In this document: positions 1 through 6,109 of the stretch, in pieces
Numbering within the stretch: the first letter of the stretch is position 1
How the letters are laid out: each line of letters starts with the position of its first letter
NCBI GenBank assembly: GCA_903921455.1
Contig: CAIXPZ010000246.1
Span: forward strand, 1-48,514
Source: an uncultured Verrucomicrobia subdivision 3 bacterium
GTDB lineage: Bacteria > Verrucomicrobiota > Verrucomicrobiae > Limisphaerales > UBA11358
Direction: 5' to 3'
Length of the DNA stretch: 48,514 nt
Made by a program: the position numbers and the translations under genes
Notes under the pieces: generated by a model
Databases searched by the model: none
Seen by the model: only the letters and a program-made list of their open reading frames with translations
What the model was told of the DNA's origin: nothing

Positions 1-202
1 ATTTAATCGGCGTTCGTAATTTTGCCTGAATTTCGACTCACCAGGATGGTGCAGGAACAATTTTGATTTCAGGGGAAGGTGTTTTAACCCTCCGTAGGTA
101 GTTGAAGCTTTCGCATGTTGATTAAATCAGCGCTTCCCTAAATAAAGTCAAACTCATGGAAAAAATCGTGCCGCACACTGTGGTCGAAGAATAATGTTAG
201 GC
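1..202. other. Left edge of the cassette array, ending in a core site GTTAGGC
   Basis: No gene is supported in these bases. GTTAGGC at 196-202 fits the integron R' core consensus GTTRRRY and sits 11 bases before the first cassette start codon, as the other R' cores do before their genes. The sequence upstream of it does not resemble the eight attC sites of the array, so this could be an attI site or the end of a divergent attC. The minus strand here has one short open frame, but it shows no integrase motif. Whether an intI gene lies further left cannot be seen. Confidence 0.5.
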
Positions 203-213
203 TGCTTACGCGT

Positions 214-489
214 ATGGCAAAACAAGGTGACACATTACAAAAGCAGCAGAGAAGAGTAGCGTTTTTGCTTGGTGGGTTAGCGTTAGCTTTGTGGCTATTC
301 GCGATTCTTGGGCCAGTGCCCGACAAGTGGTTAGTGAAGTATAATAAGGAGGTTGTAGCTGTTCTTCCGAAGACAGACCCGCGATTCCATGATGAAGATT
401 TGAAGTCGAGATTGTTTGCTGGCGGTGCTGGTGTCGTTATCGCACTTTTTGCGGTGCTAAGCTACCAGACATCTCGCAAGCCAATGTGA
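214..489 (+). CDS. Cassette 1: small two-helix membrane protein, unknown function
   Basis: The protein has 91 residues. A short polar N terminus rich in Lys and Gln is followed by a hydrophobic helix at about residues 16-34 (FLLGGLALALWLFAILG). A polar loop of about 35 residues comes next, then a second helix at about 68-84 (AGGAGVVIALFAVLSY), and a short basic tail. This predicts an inner-membrane hairpin with its loop in the periplasm. The start lies 11 bp after the R' core at 196-202 and the stop lies 20 bp before attC1, as expected for a cassette gene. I do not recognise a family. Expression probably relies on a cassette or upstream promoter, which I cannot locate. Confidence 0.7.
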   Translation: MAKQGDTLQKQQRRVAFLLGGLALALWLFAILGPVPDKWLVKYNKEVVAVLPKTDPRFHDEDLKSRLFAGGAGVVIALFAVLSYQTSRKPM

Positions 490-509
490 TTTATGACTAT
501 ATTTCTGCC

Positions 510-610
510 GCCTAATCCCATTCACCGAAGCCAACGCCTGACGGCGGGTGGTGGCCGTCGGCCAAGACCGCGGTCGCGAGGAAGGCAGGGCTTGGCTTTC
601 TACTTTAGGC
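510..610 (+). repeat. attC1 recombination site
   Basis: R'' core GCCTAAT at 510-516 and R' core TTTAGGC at 604-610 are near-complementary. Inner arm AAGCCAACGCC near 528-538 pairs with GGGCTTGGCTT near 588-598, leaving one extra C. The centre holds smaller hairpins (TGGCC-GTC-GGCCA). Confidence 0.85.
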
Positions 611-623
611 CGCGCACGCAAAC

Positions 624-1088
624 ATGACACTTCCAAGCCGCCAAGATATCAATGTCTATGACTCGATCGATGAGCGCTGCGCGTGTGAGCATTTTCTCGG
701 CAAGAGCTTAGCTGAGGCTGAGGCTATGTTCCGGGAGAATTGGCAATACTACCAAGAGGATTTGGTATTCATGGGCATTAGCGCGTTCCGGTTTTATGTT
801 CAGGCGGCCATTCGTTTCATTCAGAGCGATGCGGCTACTGGTGATTCGAGCGTGGTTAGTTGTTTTGCGATGATTCTGGAGCATAGATTGGAGCATGAGT
901 CAGCAGAGTTGGTTCCGATTGCCGACCGGCTTGCTTCAATCTGCGGTTATATTCTTGAGCAGCACGAACGATTTGATTTTATGCCAGAGACGTTAGATGA
1001 TGATCCTATTCGTGTTCAGACGTTGCAGCAGACGTTATCGGAATTGCAGACAAGATTCAGACTATTGAGCCATGATCATGCTCCCTAA
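624..1088 (+). CDS. Cassette 2: soluble hypothetical protein
   Basis: The protein has 154 residues, no signal peptide and no membrane helix. It is acidic and mostly alpha-helical. The stretch from about residue 32 to 65, with EDLVFMGISAFRFYVQAAIR, looks like a conserved helical core of the kind seen in small hypothetical proteins of Planctomycetes and Verrucomicrobia, but I cannot assign a named family from memory. The stop codon TAA at 1086-1088 forms part of the attC2 core, so gene and recombination site abut tightly. The start ATG lies 14 bp after attC1. It is one of only two clearly cytosolic products in the array. Confidence 0.7.
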   Translation: MTLPSRQDINVYDSIDERCACEHFLGKSLAEAEAMFRENWQYYQEDLVFMGISAFRFYVQAAIRFIQSDAATGDSSVVSCFAMILEHRLEHESAELVPIADRLASICGYILEQHERFDFMPETLDDDPIRVQTLQQTLSELQTRFRLLSHDHAP

Positions 1089-1187
1089 CCCTTCACCGGA
1101 GACAACGCCTGAGGGCGGACGGTGTCCGTCGGCCAAGACGGTGGTTCACGCCGCGAGGAAGGCAGGGCCCGGCATTCTCCGTTAATA
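1083..1187 (+). repeat. attC2 recombination site
   Basis: R'' core CCCTAAC at 1083-1089 overlaps the stop codon of the preceding gene. R' core GTTAATA at 1181-1187 overlaps the A of the next start codon. The inner sequence matches the array consensus, including GGCGGACGGTG and GCGAGGAAGGC. Confidence 0.83.
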
Positions 1188-1456
1188 TGGCCAAATCAAC
1201 CATGAAACGAGTATTACAGTGGTTCGGTGTCATTTTGAGCATTACTTGCACGGCTTTGTCTGGATATTGCTGGTATCGTGCCAGCACAGCCAACATGCAC
1301 GTTCGGCTTGCCGAGCAGGAAGACCTAAGACTATTTCCTGAGTTGGGGCGCGAGATTGATATTTGCCTTGCGGCCATGATGATTTCGGTGGTTGTTCTGG
1401 CTGGATTTGTGATCTTTCTTCTCAGAAAACCTAAGAGTCAGGCATCAGAGAATTGA
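1187..1456 (+). CDS. Cassette 3: small two-helix membrane protein
   Basis: The protein has 89 residues. Helix 1 lies at about residues 10-30 (WFGVILSITCTALSGYCWY) and helix 2 at about 62-82 (AAMMISVVVLAGFVIFLL), with a polar loop of about 30 residues between them and a lysine-rich tail. It should sit in the inner membrane. The start codon shares its A with the end of the attC2 R' core, so the coding sequence begins at the recombination boundary. An in-frame ATG five codons downstream (1202) is an alternative start that would leave the core free. No family is recognised. Confidence 0.65.
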   Translation: MAKSTMKRVLQWFGVILSITCTALSGYCWYRASTANMHVRLAEQEDLRLFPELGREIDICLAAMMISVVVLAGFVIFLLRKPKSQASEN

Positions 1457-1480
1457 GTTGATTTATATGACACACATTTG

Positions 1481-1585
1481 GCCTATCCATTCACCGGAGC
1501 CAATGCCTGAGGGCGGACGGTGGCCGTCGGCCAAGACCGCGGTTCACGCCGCGAGGAAGGCGGGGCACGGCTTGTTTCGTTGCTT
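1481..1585 (+). repeat. attC3 recombination site
   Basis: R'' GCCTATC at 1481-1487 and R' GTTGCTT at 1579-1585. The left inner arm AGCCAATGCC pairs with GGCACGGCT with one extra base, the extrahelical position typical of attC. The centre carries TGGCCGTCGGCCA and CGCGG-N6-CCGCG hairpins. Confidence 0.85.
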
Positions 1586-1589
1586 ATCT

Positions 1590-1913
1590 ATGCAACGATG
1601 CTTCACCGTTCGCTTTGCCGGTTTGCTGGTGGCGATGTTTTGCTTCACTGGTTGCTATTCGGTTTCATACGTCCACCGTGCGAAAGACAATCCGCATGAT
1701 TCTTATGACCTTTGGATGGCGGCGCTCAAAGGATTTGAGGGGCCAGTTTATTATGTCGGCAGCGATGGAGAGTTTTCTTATTTTCGAGCTGGCACCGTGA
1801 TTTGGACGCGTTACAAAGTTCAGACTGCCCAAATTGATCTCCCGCGCACGTTCCCATTGGGCAAAGGCGAGCCTTATCTTGTGACAGAGGGGATGGTTCA
1901 TTATCATCAATGA
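1590..1913 (+). CDS. Cassette 4, gene a: putative lipoprotein
   Basis: The protein has 107 residues counted from the ATG at 1590, which I prefer to the upstream in-frame start at 1458 because that one would read through attC3. An N-terminal signal sequence ends in a lipobox (MFCFTGC, Cys near residue 22), so the mature protein should be lipid-anchored. The rest is polar and aromatic-rich with no motif I know. The stop overlaps the start of the next gene by four bases (ATGA at 1910-1913), so the two are probably translated together. Two-gene cassettes are less common than single-gene ones. Confidence 0.65.
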   Translation: MQRCFTVRFAGLLVAMFCFTGCYSVSYVHRAKDNPHDSYDLWMAALKGFEGPVYYVGSDGEFSYFRAGTVIWTRYKVQTAQIDLPRTFPLGKGEPYLVTEGMVHYHQ

Positions 1914-2227
1914 CAACCGATACGCCTATGCGTCTATTGGGTTTCATTGCGGTGTTCGTGATGAGTGTCGGATGCTCAACGCATCCCAAGCCATCGCCAG
2001 CGGCTGAGCCGCGACCTGTCAGGACCGCAGAAGAGGCTCGATATGTAGCCACGATATTCATGATCGGGCATTACGGTGCTTGTGGATCGAGTGTGACCGA
2101 GATTTCTGATGATGACGATTATTGGAGCGCTCAGACGGTTACAGGTATGGCATCCAGTCACGGGCCGGAGTTGCACATTGATAAACCGACGGGCAAAATT
2201 ACAGTTGTTCGCGAGATGGACAAATGA
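1910..2227 (+). CDS. Cassette 4, gene b: putative lipoprotein
   Basis: The protein has 105 residues. An alternative start seven codons in (MRLLGFIAVF) gives a cleaner signal peptide. The lipobox MSVGC is followed by a proline-rich linker (STHPKPSP). The C-terminal part contains an acidic DDDDYW patch and a strand-like ending (GKITVVREM) that resembles small PepSY-like or inhibitor-like folds only loosely, so no function is assigned. It overlaps gene a by four bases, and its stop lies 7 bp before attC4. Both genes of this cassette encode exported lipoproteins, which suggests a pair acting together at the membrane. Confidence 0.65.
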   Translation: MTTDTPMRLLGFIAVFVMSVGCSTHPKPSPAAEPRPVRTAEEARYVATIFMIGHYGACGSSVTEISDDDDYWSAQTVTGMASSHGPELHIDKPTGKITVVREMDK

Positions 2228-2234
2228 TTTATCC

Positions 2235-2339
2235 ACCCAACCATTTACCGGAGCCAATGACTGATGGCGGACGGTGGCCGTCGGCCAAGACTGCGGTTCA
2301 CGCCGCGAGGAAGGCAGGGCTTGGCTTTGGTCATTAGAC
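2235..2339 (+). repeat. attC4 recombination site
   Basis: R'' ACCCAAC at 2235-2241 is a perfect RYYYAAC match. R' ATTAGAC lies at 2333-2339. The inner arms GGAGCCAA and TTGGCTTT are complementary over most of their length. Confidence 0.85.
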
Positions 2340-2343
2340 AACC

Positions 2344-2841
2344 ATGACGCTCTCCCAACAAGCATCAATTGTTCTTGAAGCAGTCGAGCACGAGTGGTTG
2401 CGTGTTGAAGGTATCATCCGCTGGGCGGATTCAGTGATTGCCGCAGATGAGAAGCCTGCATCGTGGCTTATCGAGCTTTCGACTTACAATCCACAGGACA
2501 TCATAGGTTTTGCCAGCCTTCTGCGCGCTCACGCGGCAGAGTCTTTGCCGTTGCGATGGCGAGTTCAGATTGTCGTGCTGGCATTCGACGCCGGACTTTT
2601 GAGCGTCGCGACGAGCTTGCCGTTGCTATTTCGGGTTCTGATTTTGGAGCGCATGGGTGCGACGAGAGATTCTGCCGACGAACAGCTTGTTGATGCACTG
2701 ATCGAGTGGGATTCACAGGATGATTTAGACGTGATTCCAGCGCCATTGTTCGCTAGATTCGAGGCGTTGTTTCGTGACTATTTAGCTGATGCGCATGAGA
2801 TTTCGTCGGTTCTATATTTGAAACATGAAGCCGTGGACTAA
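2344..2841 (+). CDS. Cassette 5: soluble hypothetical protein
   Basis: The protein has 165 residues and no signal peptide. It is strongly helical and acidic, with hydrophobic helices such as RWRVQIVVLAFDAGLLSVA in the middle that look amphipathic rather than membrane-spanning. The start lies 4 bp after the R' core and the stop TAA lies inside the attC5 R'' core (GACTAAC), so the gene fills the cassette completely. No family is recognised. Together with the cassette 2 product it is one of two predicted cytosolic proteins of the array. Confidence 0.7.
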   Translation: MTLSQQASIVLEAVEHEWLRVEGIIRWADSVIAADEKPASWLIELSTYNPQDIIGFASLLRAHAAESLPLRWRVQIVVLAFDAGLLSVATSLPLLFRVLILERMGATRDSADEQLVDALIEWDSQDDLDVIPAPLFARFEALFRDYLADAHEISSVLYLKHEAVD

Positions 2842-2940
2842 CCATTCACCGGAGCCAACGCCTGAGGGCAGACGGTGGCCGTCGGCCAAGACCGCGGTTC
2901 ACGCCGCGAGGAAGGCTGGGCCCAGCTTGTTTCGGTAGAC
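2836..2940 (+). repeat. attC5 recombination site
   Basis: R'' GACTAAC at 2836-2842 overlaps the stop of the preceding gene. R' GGTAGAC lies at 2934-2940. The interior is nearly identical to attC2 to attC4. Confidence 0.84.
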
Positions 2941-2953
2941 TGCTTCACACTCC

Positions 2954-3250
2954 ATGGAAAATACAACGCCAAAGATTGGTTGGGTTAGAGCGACAATCGC
3001 ACTATTAATCGCATTCCTTGACCTCGCGATTCTTATTCCAAGCATGGGCAGGATTGTCGTTGACCACTCGACGAAACCCGCGACATACACAGTCACAGAG
3101 CTGCCGCAGCAGATTGCGATTCTTGTGGCCATTTTGCTCATTGGACTTACAGGTATTTATTTAGGAGCGCGACATTTGCGTTGTTTTTGGGTGGAGCCTA
3201 TCGGCTGGATCATCTTGGCCGGTATTTTGATTATGGCCATGAACGAATGA
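2954..3250 (+). CDS. Cassette 6: small membrane protein, three predicted helices
   Basis: The protein has 98 residues. Hydrophobic segments lie at about residues 10-30 (VRATIALLIAFLDLAILI), 52-70 (IAILVAILLIGLTGIYLG) and 79-96 (IGWIILAGILIMAM). It should be an integral inner-membrane protein with short loops. The start lies 13 bp after attC5 and the stop 13 bp before attC6. I see no motif that points to transport or enzymatic activity, and the function is unknown. Confidence 0.65.
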   Translation: MENTTPKIGWVRATIALLIAFLDLAILIPSMGRIVVDHSTKPATYTVTELPQQIAILVAILLIGLTGIYLGARHLRCFWVEPIGWIILAGILIMAMNE

Positions 3251-3263
3251 ATATGACCGTGCA

Positions 3264-3374
3264 GCCTATCCATTCACCGGAGCCAACGCCGATGGGCGCT
3301 GGCTGCCACCGTGCTACGGGTTCCGCTGTCGCGGTTCACGTCGCGGGTCGGCGGTGGCTCTTTTTTCATTAGGC
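3264..3374 (+). repeat. attC6 recombination site, divergent centre
   Basis: R'' GCCTATC at 3264-3270 and R' ATTAGGC at 3368-3374 pair almost perfectly. The outer arm CATTCACCGGAGCCAACGCC is conserved, but the central part (GGGCGCTGGCTGCCACCGTG onward) differs from the other seven sites and is longer (111 bp in all). Confidence 0.8.
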
Positions 3375-3394
3375 ATCAAGCGGAGCGACGAGTC

Positions 3395-3817
3395 ATGCTA
3401 TTTTGCAAAGAGAAGCAATATCCGATGATTACACTCGACGAGCTTTCGGGTTTCACCGAGGACAAGCGAGCGGCGGCACGTTTCGCTCGTCGGTTCTGGC
3501 CGCTTTCGCTGAGTTGCGTTGCCGCACTTCTTTGTTTCGGGGCATTTATTTTTATCCCGATTTTTCGAGGACAGTCAGACCCAGTGCCACAGATTTATGT
3601 TGTGCTGGCAGGCGTTTCTTTTGCGGCGGCTATCGTGCTGTTTATCATCACATGGCGTCGGATGGTTTCACATCTTCCCGCGAGCCAGCAGTCATCGAAG
3701 CCGATGGAGGTTTTTCGGTTGCAAGACACGAACAGGGACGGAAAATACGAGTTGGTTTATTTATGTCGCCAGAGCCAGACATTTTTTCGAGTTGTGTTCA
3801 GAGCACCAGGAGACTGA
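3395..3817 (+). CDS. Cassette 7, gene a: small membrane protein
   Basis: The protein has 140 residues from the ATG at 3395. The start at 3425 (MITLDELSGF) is also plausible, and the open frame upstream of 3374 is attC sequence. Two hydrophobic helices lie at about residues 38-58 (SCVAALLCFGAFIFIPIF) and 69-87 (IYVVLAGVSFAAAIVLFII). A cytosolic or periplasmic tail with an acidic-aspartate loop (LQDTNRDGKYELVY) follows. That loop looks like a single EF-hand or FG-GAP-like calcium site, which is an inference from spacing only. The stop overlaps the next start (TGATG). Confidence 0.6.
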   Translation: MLFCKEKQYPMITLDELSGFTEDKRAAARFARRFWPLSLSCVAALLCFGAFIFIPIFRGQSDPVPQIYVVLAGVSFAAAIVLFIITWRRMVSHLPASQQSSKPMEVFRLQDTNRDGKYELVYLCRQSQTFFRVVFRAPGD

Positions 3818-4134
3818 TGCCTATGCGTATATGCAAACTCAATACCTCGCTCAAGGCATTGGTGTTGGCACACATCGCGCTTGCTGTGTCAGTGGGTTTG
3901 GTGTTTTTCATTAACGCCAACTCGGCAGTCGGTCGGGGTTTGGAATTTGTTTATGCGCCCACTGAATATTTTTCAGGCCTATGTTTGCCGAGCAGGTTTT
4001 CGGAGAAATATTTCGTCGGCAGTATGAATGATCGGTTTTTGGAAGGCTTTAGCTTTTATTTCTTTGGGCTGGTTCAGTGGTATTTGATATTTTTGATGGG
4101 CATTGGCATTTATAGATATTTATCCAAGAGATGA
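3817..4134 (+). CDS. Cassette 7, gene b: small membrane protein
   Basis: The protein has 105 residues. The start ATG at 3817 overlaps the stop of gene a, so the pair is translationally coupled. The first helix lies at about residues 12-31 (ALVLAHIALAVSVGLVFFI). A second, aromatic-rich helix near the C terminus, about residues 80-99 (FFGLVQWYLIFLMGIGIY), is followed by a short basic tail. The middle contains a Tyr/Phe-rich loop. No family is recognised. This is the second two-gene cassette of the array, and again both products are membrane proteins. Confidence 0.6.
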   Translation: MPMRICKLNTSLKALVLAHIALAVSVGLVFFINANSAVGRGLEFVYAPTEYFSGLCLPSRFSEKYFVGSMNDRFLEGFSFYFFGLVQWYLIFLMGIGIYRYLSKR

Positions 4135-4141
4135 GCCAGCC

Positions 4142-4240
4142 GCCCAACCATTCACCGAAGCCAATGCCTGAGGGCGGACGGTGGCCGTCGGCCAAGATGC
4201 GGTTCGCGAGGAAGGCTGGGCCCGGCTTGTTTCGTTACAT
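4142..4240 (+). repeat. attC7 recombination site
   Basis: R'' GCCCAAC at 4142-4148 and R' GTTACAT at 4234-4240 fit both consensus cores. The inner arm AAGCCAATGCC against GGGCCCGGCTT leaves one extra base. Confidence 0.85.
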
Positions 4241-4251
4241 TATTCACGCGT

Positions 4252-4572
4252 ATGCTTAAATGGATCGTCATAGTCTTCACTGCCGCACTTTTGGCGATTG
4301 CTGTGTTTGTTTTTGTTATGTGGCAGCGCTCCCCACATTTTAGTTCAGCAGCCGCTGGCTGCATCAATTGTTTGAGACAAATTCAGTCAGCGAAAGATCA
4401 GTGGGCAATTGAGCAGCACAAGACCACAAATGACATTCCGACTTGGGATGATTTGCGGCCTTGGTTTGTAGAGCAATGGCAGCCTGTTTGTCCTCGGACG
4501 AATTACACGATTGGACGAGTTGGCGTGTATCCAACATGCCTGATTGGTGGGCCACATCATACATTACCATGA
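4252..4572 (+). CDS. Cassette 8: pseudopilin-like protein
   Basis: The protein has 106 residues. One N-terminal hydrophobic helix (about residues 4-24) is followed by a domain with CINCLRQIQSAKDQWAIEQ, PTWDDLRPWF, CP, YTIGRVGVYPTC and a GGPHHTLP ending. This pattern (an N/C-L-R-Q-I helix, then P-T-x-x-D, then CP, then IG-x-V-G-x-x-PTC, then a histidine-rich end) closely resembles the C-terminal domain of the many type II pseudopilin-like proteins of Verrucomicrobia. The prepilin peptidase site (GFTLIE type) is absent, so it may be a stand-alone anchored version. It is the only cassette product here with a recognisable relation to host proteins. Confidence 0.55.
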   Translation: MLKWIVIVFTAALLAIAVFVFVMWQRSPHFSSAAAGCINCLRQIQSAKDQWAIEQHKTTNDIPTWDDLRPWFVEQWQPVCPRTNYTIGRVGVYPTCLIGGPHHTLP

Positions 4573-4579
4573 CTATGAT

Positions 4580-4679
4580 GACCGCCCATTCACCGGAGCC
4601 AATGCCTGAAGACGGACGATGGCCGTCGGCCAAGACTGCGGTTCACGCCGCGAGGAAGGGATGGCTCAGCTCGTTAGGA
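4580..4679 (+). repeat. attC8 recombination site, degenerate left core
   Basis: The interior matches the consensus and the R' core GTTAGGA (4673-4679) is good. The R'' position (4580-4586, GACCGCC) has lost the AAC end, so pairing of the outer arms is weak. This site may be partly inactive. Confidence 0.72.
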
Positions 4680-4689
4680 CACGAGTGAT

Positions 4690-4992
4690 ATGAAACTCGT
4701 CACCATTTTATTTTTCCTTTTACCGGTGGTGATTTGGCTTTGGCTTTTGCAGGCGACTCGAAACAGTCATACATTTCAGCCGGAGCTCTTTTATACTTGG
4801 ATAGCATCGGCATTTGTTTGCTTGGCTTGGGGACTTTTGATTATTCGCCGCCGCCGTGCGTTAGGCTGGCTTTGCGTTGTGGCTGCTTTGATTCATCTGT
4901 TTGCCATTGCTTGGCCGTTTATTTCAAGCGGCGGAGTCAAGATTCACACGGAGATTATTGAGCATGAGACGAACGTGGCCAAACCAGATTAG
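4690..4992 (+). CDS. Cassette 9: small membrane protein at the array end
   Basis: The protein has 100 residues. Three hydrophobic segments lie at about residues 2-20 (LVTILFFLLPVVIWLWLLQ), 34-52 (YTWIASAFVCLAWGLLII) and 58-78 (LGWLCVVAALIHLFAIAWPF). A basic RRRR loop lies between helices 2 and 3, and the tail is polar. It starts 10 bp after the attC8 R' core. No attC follows; the next bases are GC-rich and run into the trxB gene, so this is either the truncated last cassette or the fixed end of the array. No function is assigned. Confidence 0.6.
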   Translation: MKLVTILFFLLPVVIWLWLLQATRNSHTFQPELFYTWIASAFVCLAWGLLIIRRRRALGWLCVVAALIHLFAIAWPFISSGGVKIHTEIIEHETNVAKPD

Positions 4993-5108
4993 CTGAGCAG
5001 GCCCTTGCCCGGCGGTAAAGCCGTTGGCGGCGGGGGGGCGGGGATAAAATTAATTTAATTTTCAACCGCCTTGTCAGCGCGGTGGGGAGCGTTTACCTTT
5101 CGCCCGCT

Positions 5109-6038
5109 ATGAAAAAAGTTGTCATCATCGGTTCCGGTCCCGCCGGCTGGACGGCCGCGCTCTATACCGCCCGCGCCCAGCTCGCGCCGCTCGTCCTCAC
5201 GGGCAAGCAGCCCGGCGGCCTGCTCACCACCACCAGCATCGTGGAGAATTTCCCCGGCTTCCCCGAGGGCGTGGACGGCTACGAATTGATGACGCGGATG
5301 CAGAAGCAGGCGGAGCGTTTCGGCGCGAAGACGAGCTTCGGCATCGTGGATGCCGTGGATTTTTCCCAGCGGCCGTTCCAGCTCATCGTGGACGGCGACC
5401 CGGTCCTGGCGGAGACGGTCATCATCGCCACCGGCGCGAGCCACAAGCATCTGCACGCGCCCGGCGAACATGAATTGGAAACCAAGGGCGTGACTTACTG
5501 CGCGACGTGCGACGGGGCGCTGCCGGCCTTTCGCAACCAGCCGCTCGTCGTGGTGGGCGGCGGGGATTCGGCGTGCGAGGAGGCGCAATACCTCACGCGG
5601 TTCGGCTCCATCGTGTATCTGGTCCACCGGCGCGACACCTTGCGCGCGTCCAAGATCATGGCCGAGCGCACGCTGGCCAATCCGAAGATCAAGCCGATCT
5701 GGGATTCCGCCATCACGGAGATTCTCGACGTGCAGCAGGACAAGGTGACGGCGGTGAAATTGAAGAACCTGAAGACCGGGGCGGAAAGTCTGCTGCCGGT
5801 GGCCGGCGTGTTCATCGCCATCGGCCATGTGCCGAACACGGATTTGTTCAAGGGCAAAATCAACCTGGACGAAAACGGCTTCATCCTTCCCCGGCAGGGC
5901 ACGATGACCAACGTCCCCGGCGTCTTTGTGGCCGGCGATTGTGCGGATCATGTCTATCGGCAGGCCATCACGGCCGCGGGCGCCGGCTGCGCGGCGGCCA
6001 TCGATACGGAACGGTTTCTCGCCGCCGAAAGCCAGTGA
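5109..6038 (+). CDS. trxB: Thioredoxin reductase
   Basis: NADPH-dependent flavoenzyme that reduces thioredoxin in the cytosol. The protein has 309 residues from the ATG at 5109, the normal length for low-molecular-weight TrxB. The in-frame start at 5082 would put extra residues before the FAD-binding strand. The FAD motif GSGPAG is at residues 8-13. The redox-active CATC lies at residues 131-134 within GVTYCATCDG, the NADPH motif GGGDSA is at about 150, and the FAD-closing GDCAD near residue 280. All catalytic features are intact. It is followed 71 bp downstream by msrA, which depends on reduced thioredoxin in many bacteria, so the pairing makes sense for oxidative-damage repair. Confidence 0.96.
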   Translation: MKKVVIIGSGPAGWTAALYTARAQLAPLVLTGKQPGGLLTTTSIVENFPGFPEGVDGYELMTRMQKQAERFGAKTSFGIVDAVDFSQRPFQLIVDGDPVLAETVIIATGASHKHLHAPGEHELETKGVTYCATCDGALPAFRNQPLVVVGGGDSACEEAQYLTRFGSIVYLVHRRDTLRASKIMAERTLANPKIKPIWDSAITEILDVQQDKVTAVKLKNLKTGAESLLPVAGVFIAIGHVPNTDLFKGKINLDENGFILPRQGTMTNVPGVFVAGDCADHVYRQAITAAGAGCAAAIDTERFLAAESQ

Positions 6039-6109
6039 CGGCGCACGGCCGGGGCCGGGTAACATATTAAATTGAATGCCGCCTCCGCCGGCCGGTCCAA
6101 GGTGTGAAC

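Larger units (their letters stand above)
196..4992 (+). mobile_element. Integron gene cassette array (no integrase in window)
   Basis: Eight imperfectly palindromic sites of about 100 bp alternate with small genes that all read the same way. Each site starts with a core like GCCTAAT, ACCCAAC or GACTAAC (consensus RYYYAAC) and ends with a core like GTTACAT, GTTAGGA or ATTAGGC (consensus GTTRRRY). Inner arms such as AAGCCAA and TTGGCTT pair with each other, with one unpaired extra base on the left arm, the known mark of attC. Cutting at the R' cores gives eight complete cassettes of about 400 to 870 bp. A ninth gene follows the last attC with no attC after it. Genes start 2 to 21 bp after the R' core. 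The array is more AT-rich than the flanking genome. With no integrase visible, it is either the distal part of a chromosomal integron or a cluster of attC sites lacking integrase. Confidence 0.85.

Noticed and set aside
1..135. A short open frame on the minus strand left of the first core site, as a possible integrase start
   Set aside because: It has no good start codon and none of the tyrosine recombinase N-terminal patterns, and it is cut by the window edge. It cannot be called intI.
510..4679. The regular ~100 bp repeats as a CRISPR array or as dispersed REP-type repeats
   Set aside because: Units are too long, spacing is 400-870 bp and filled with genes, and the repeats end in integron core sites with attC-type pairing.
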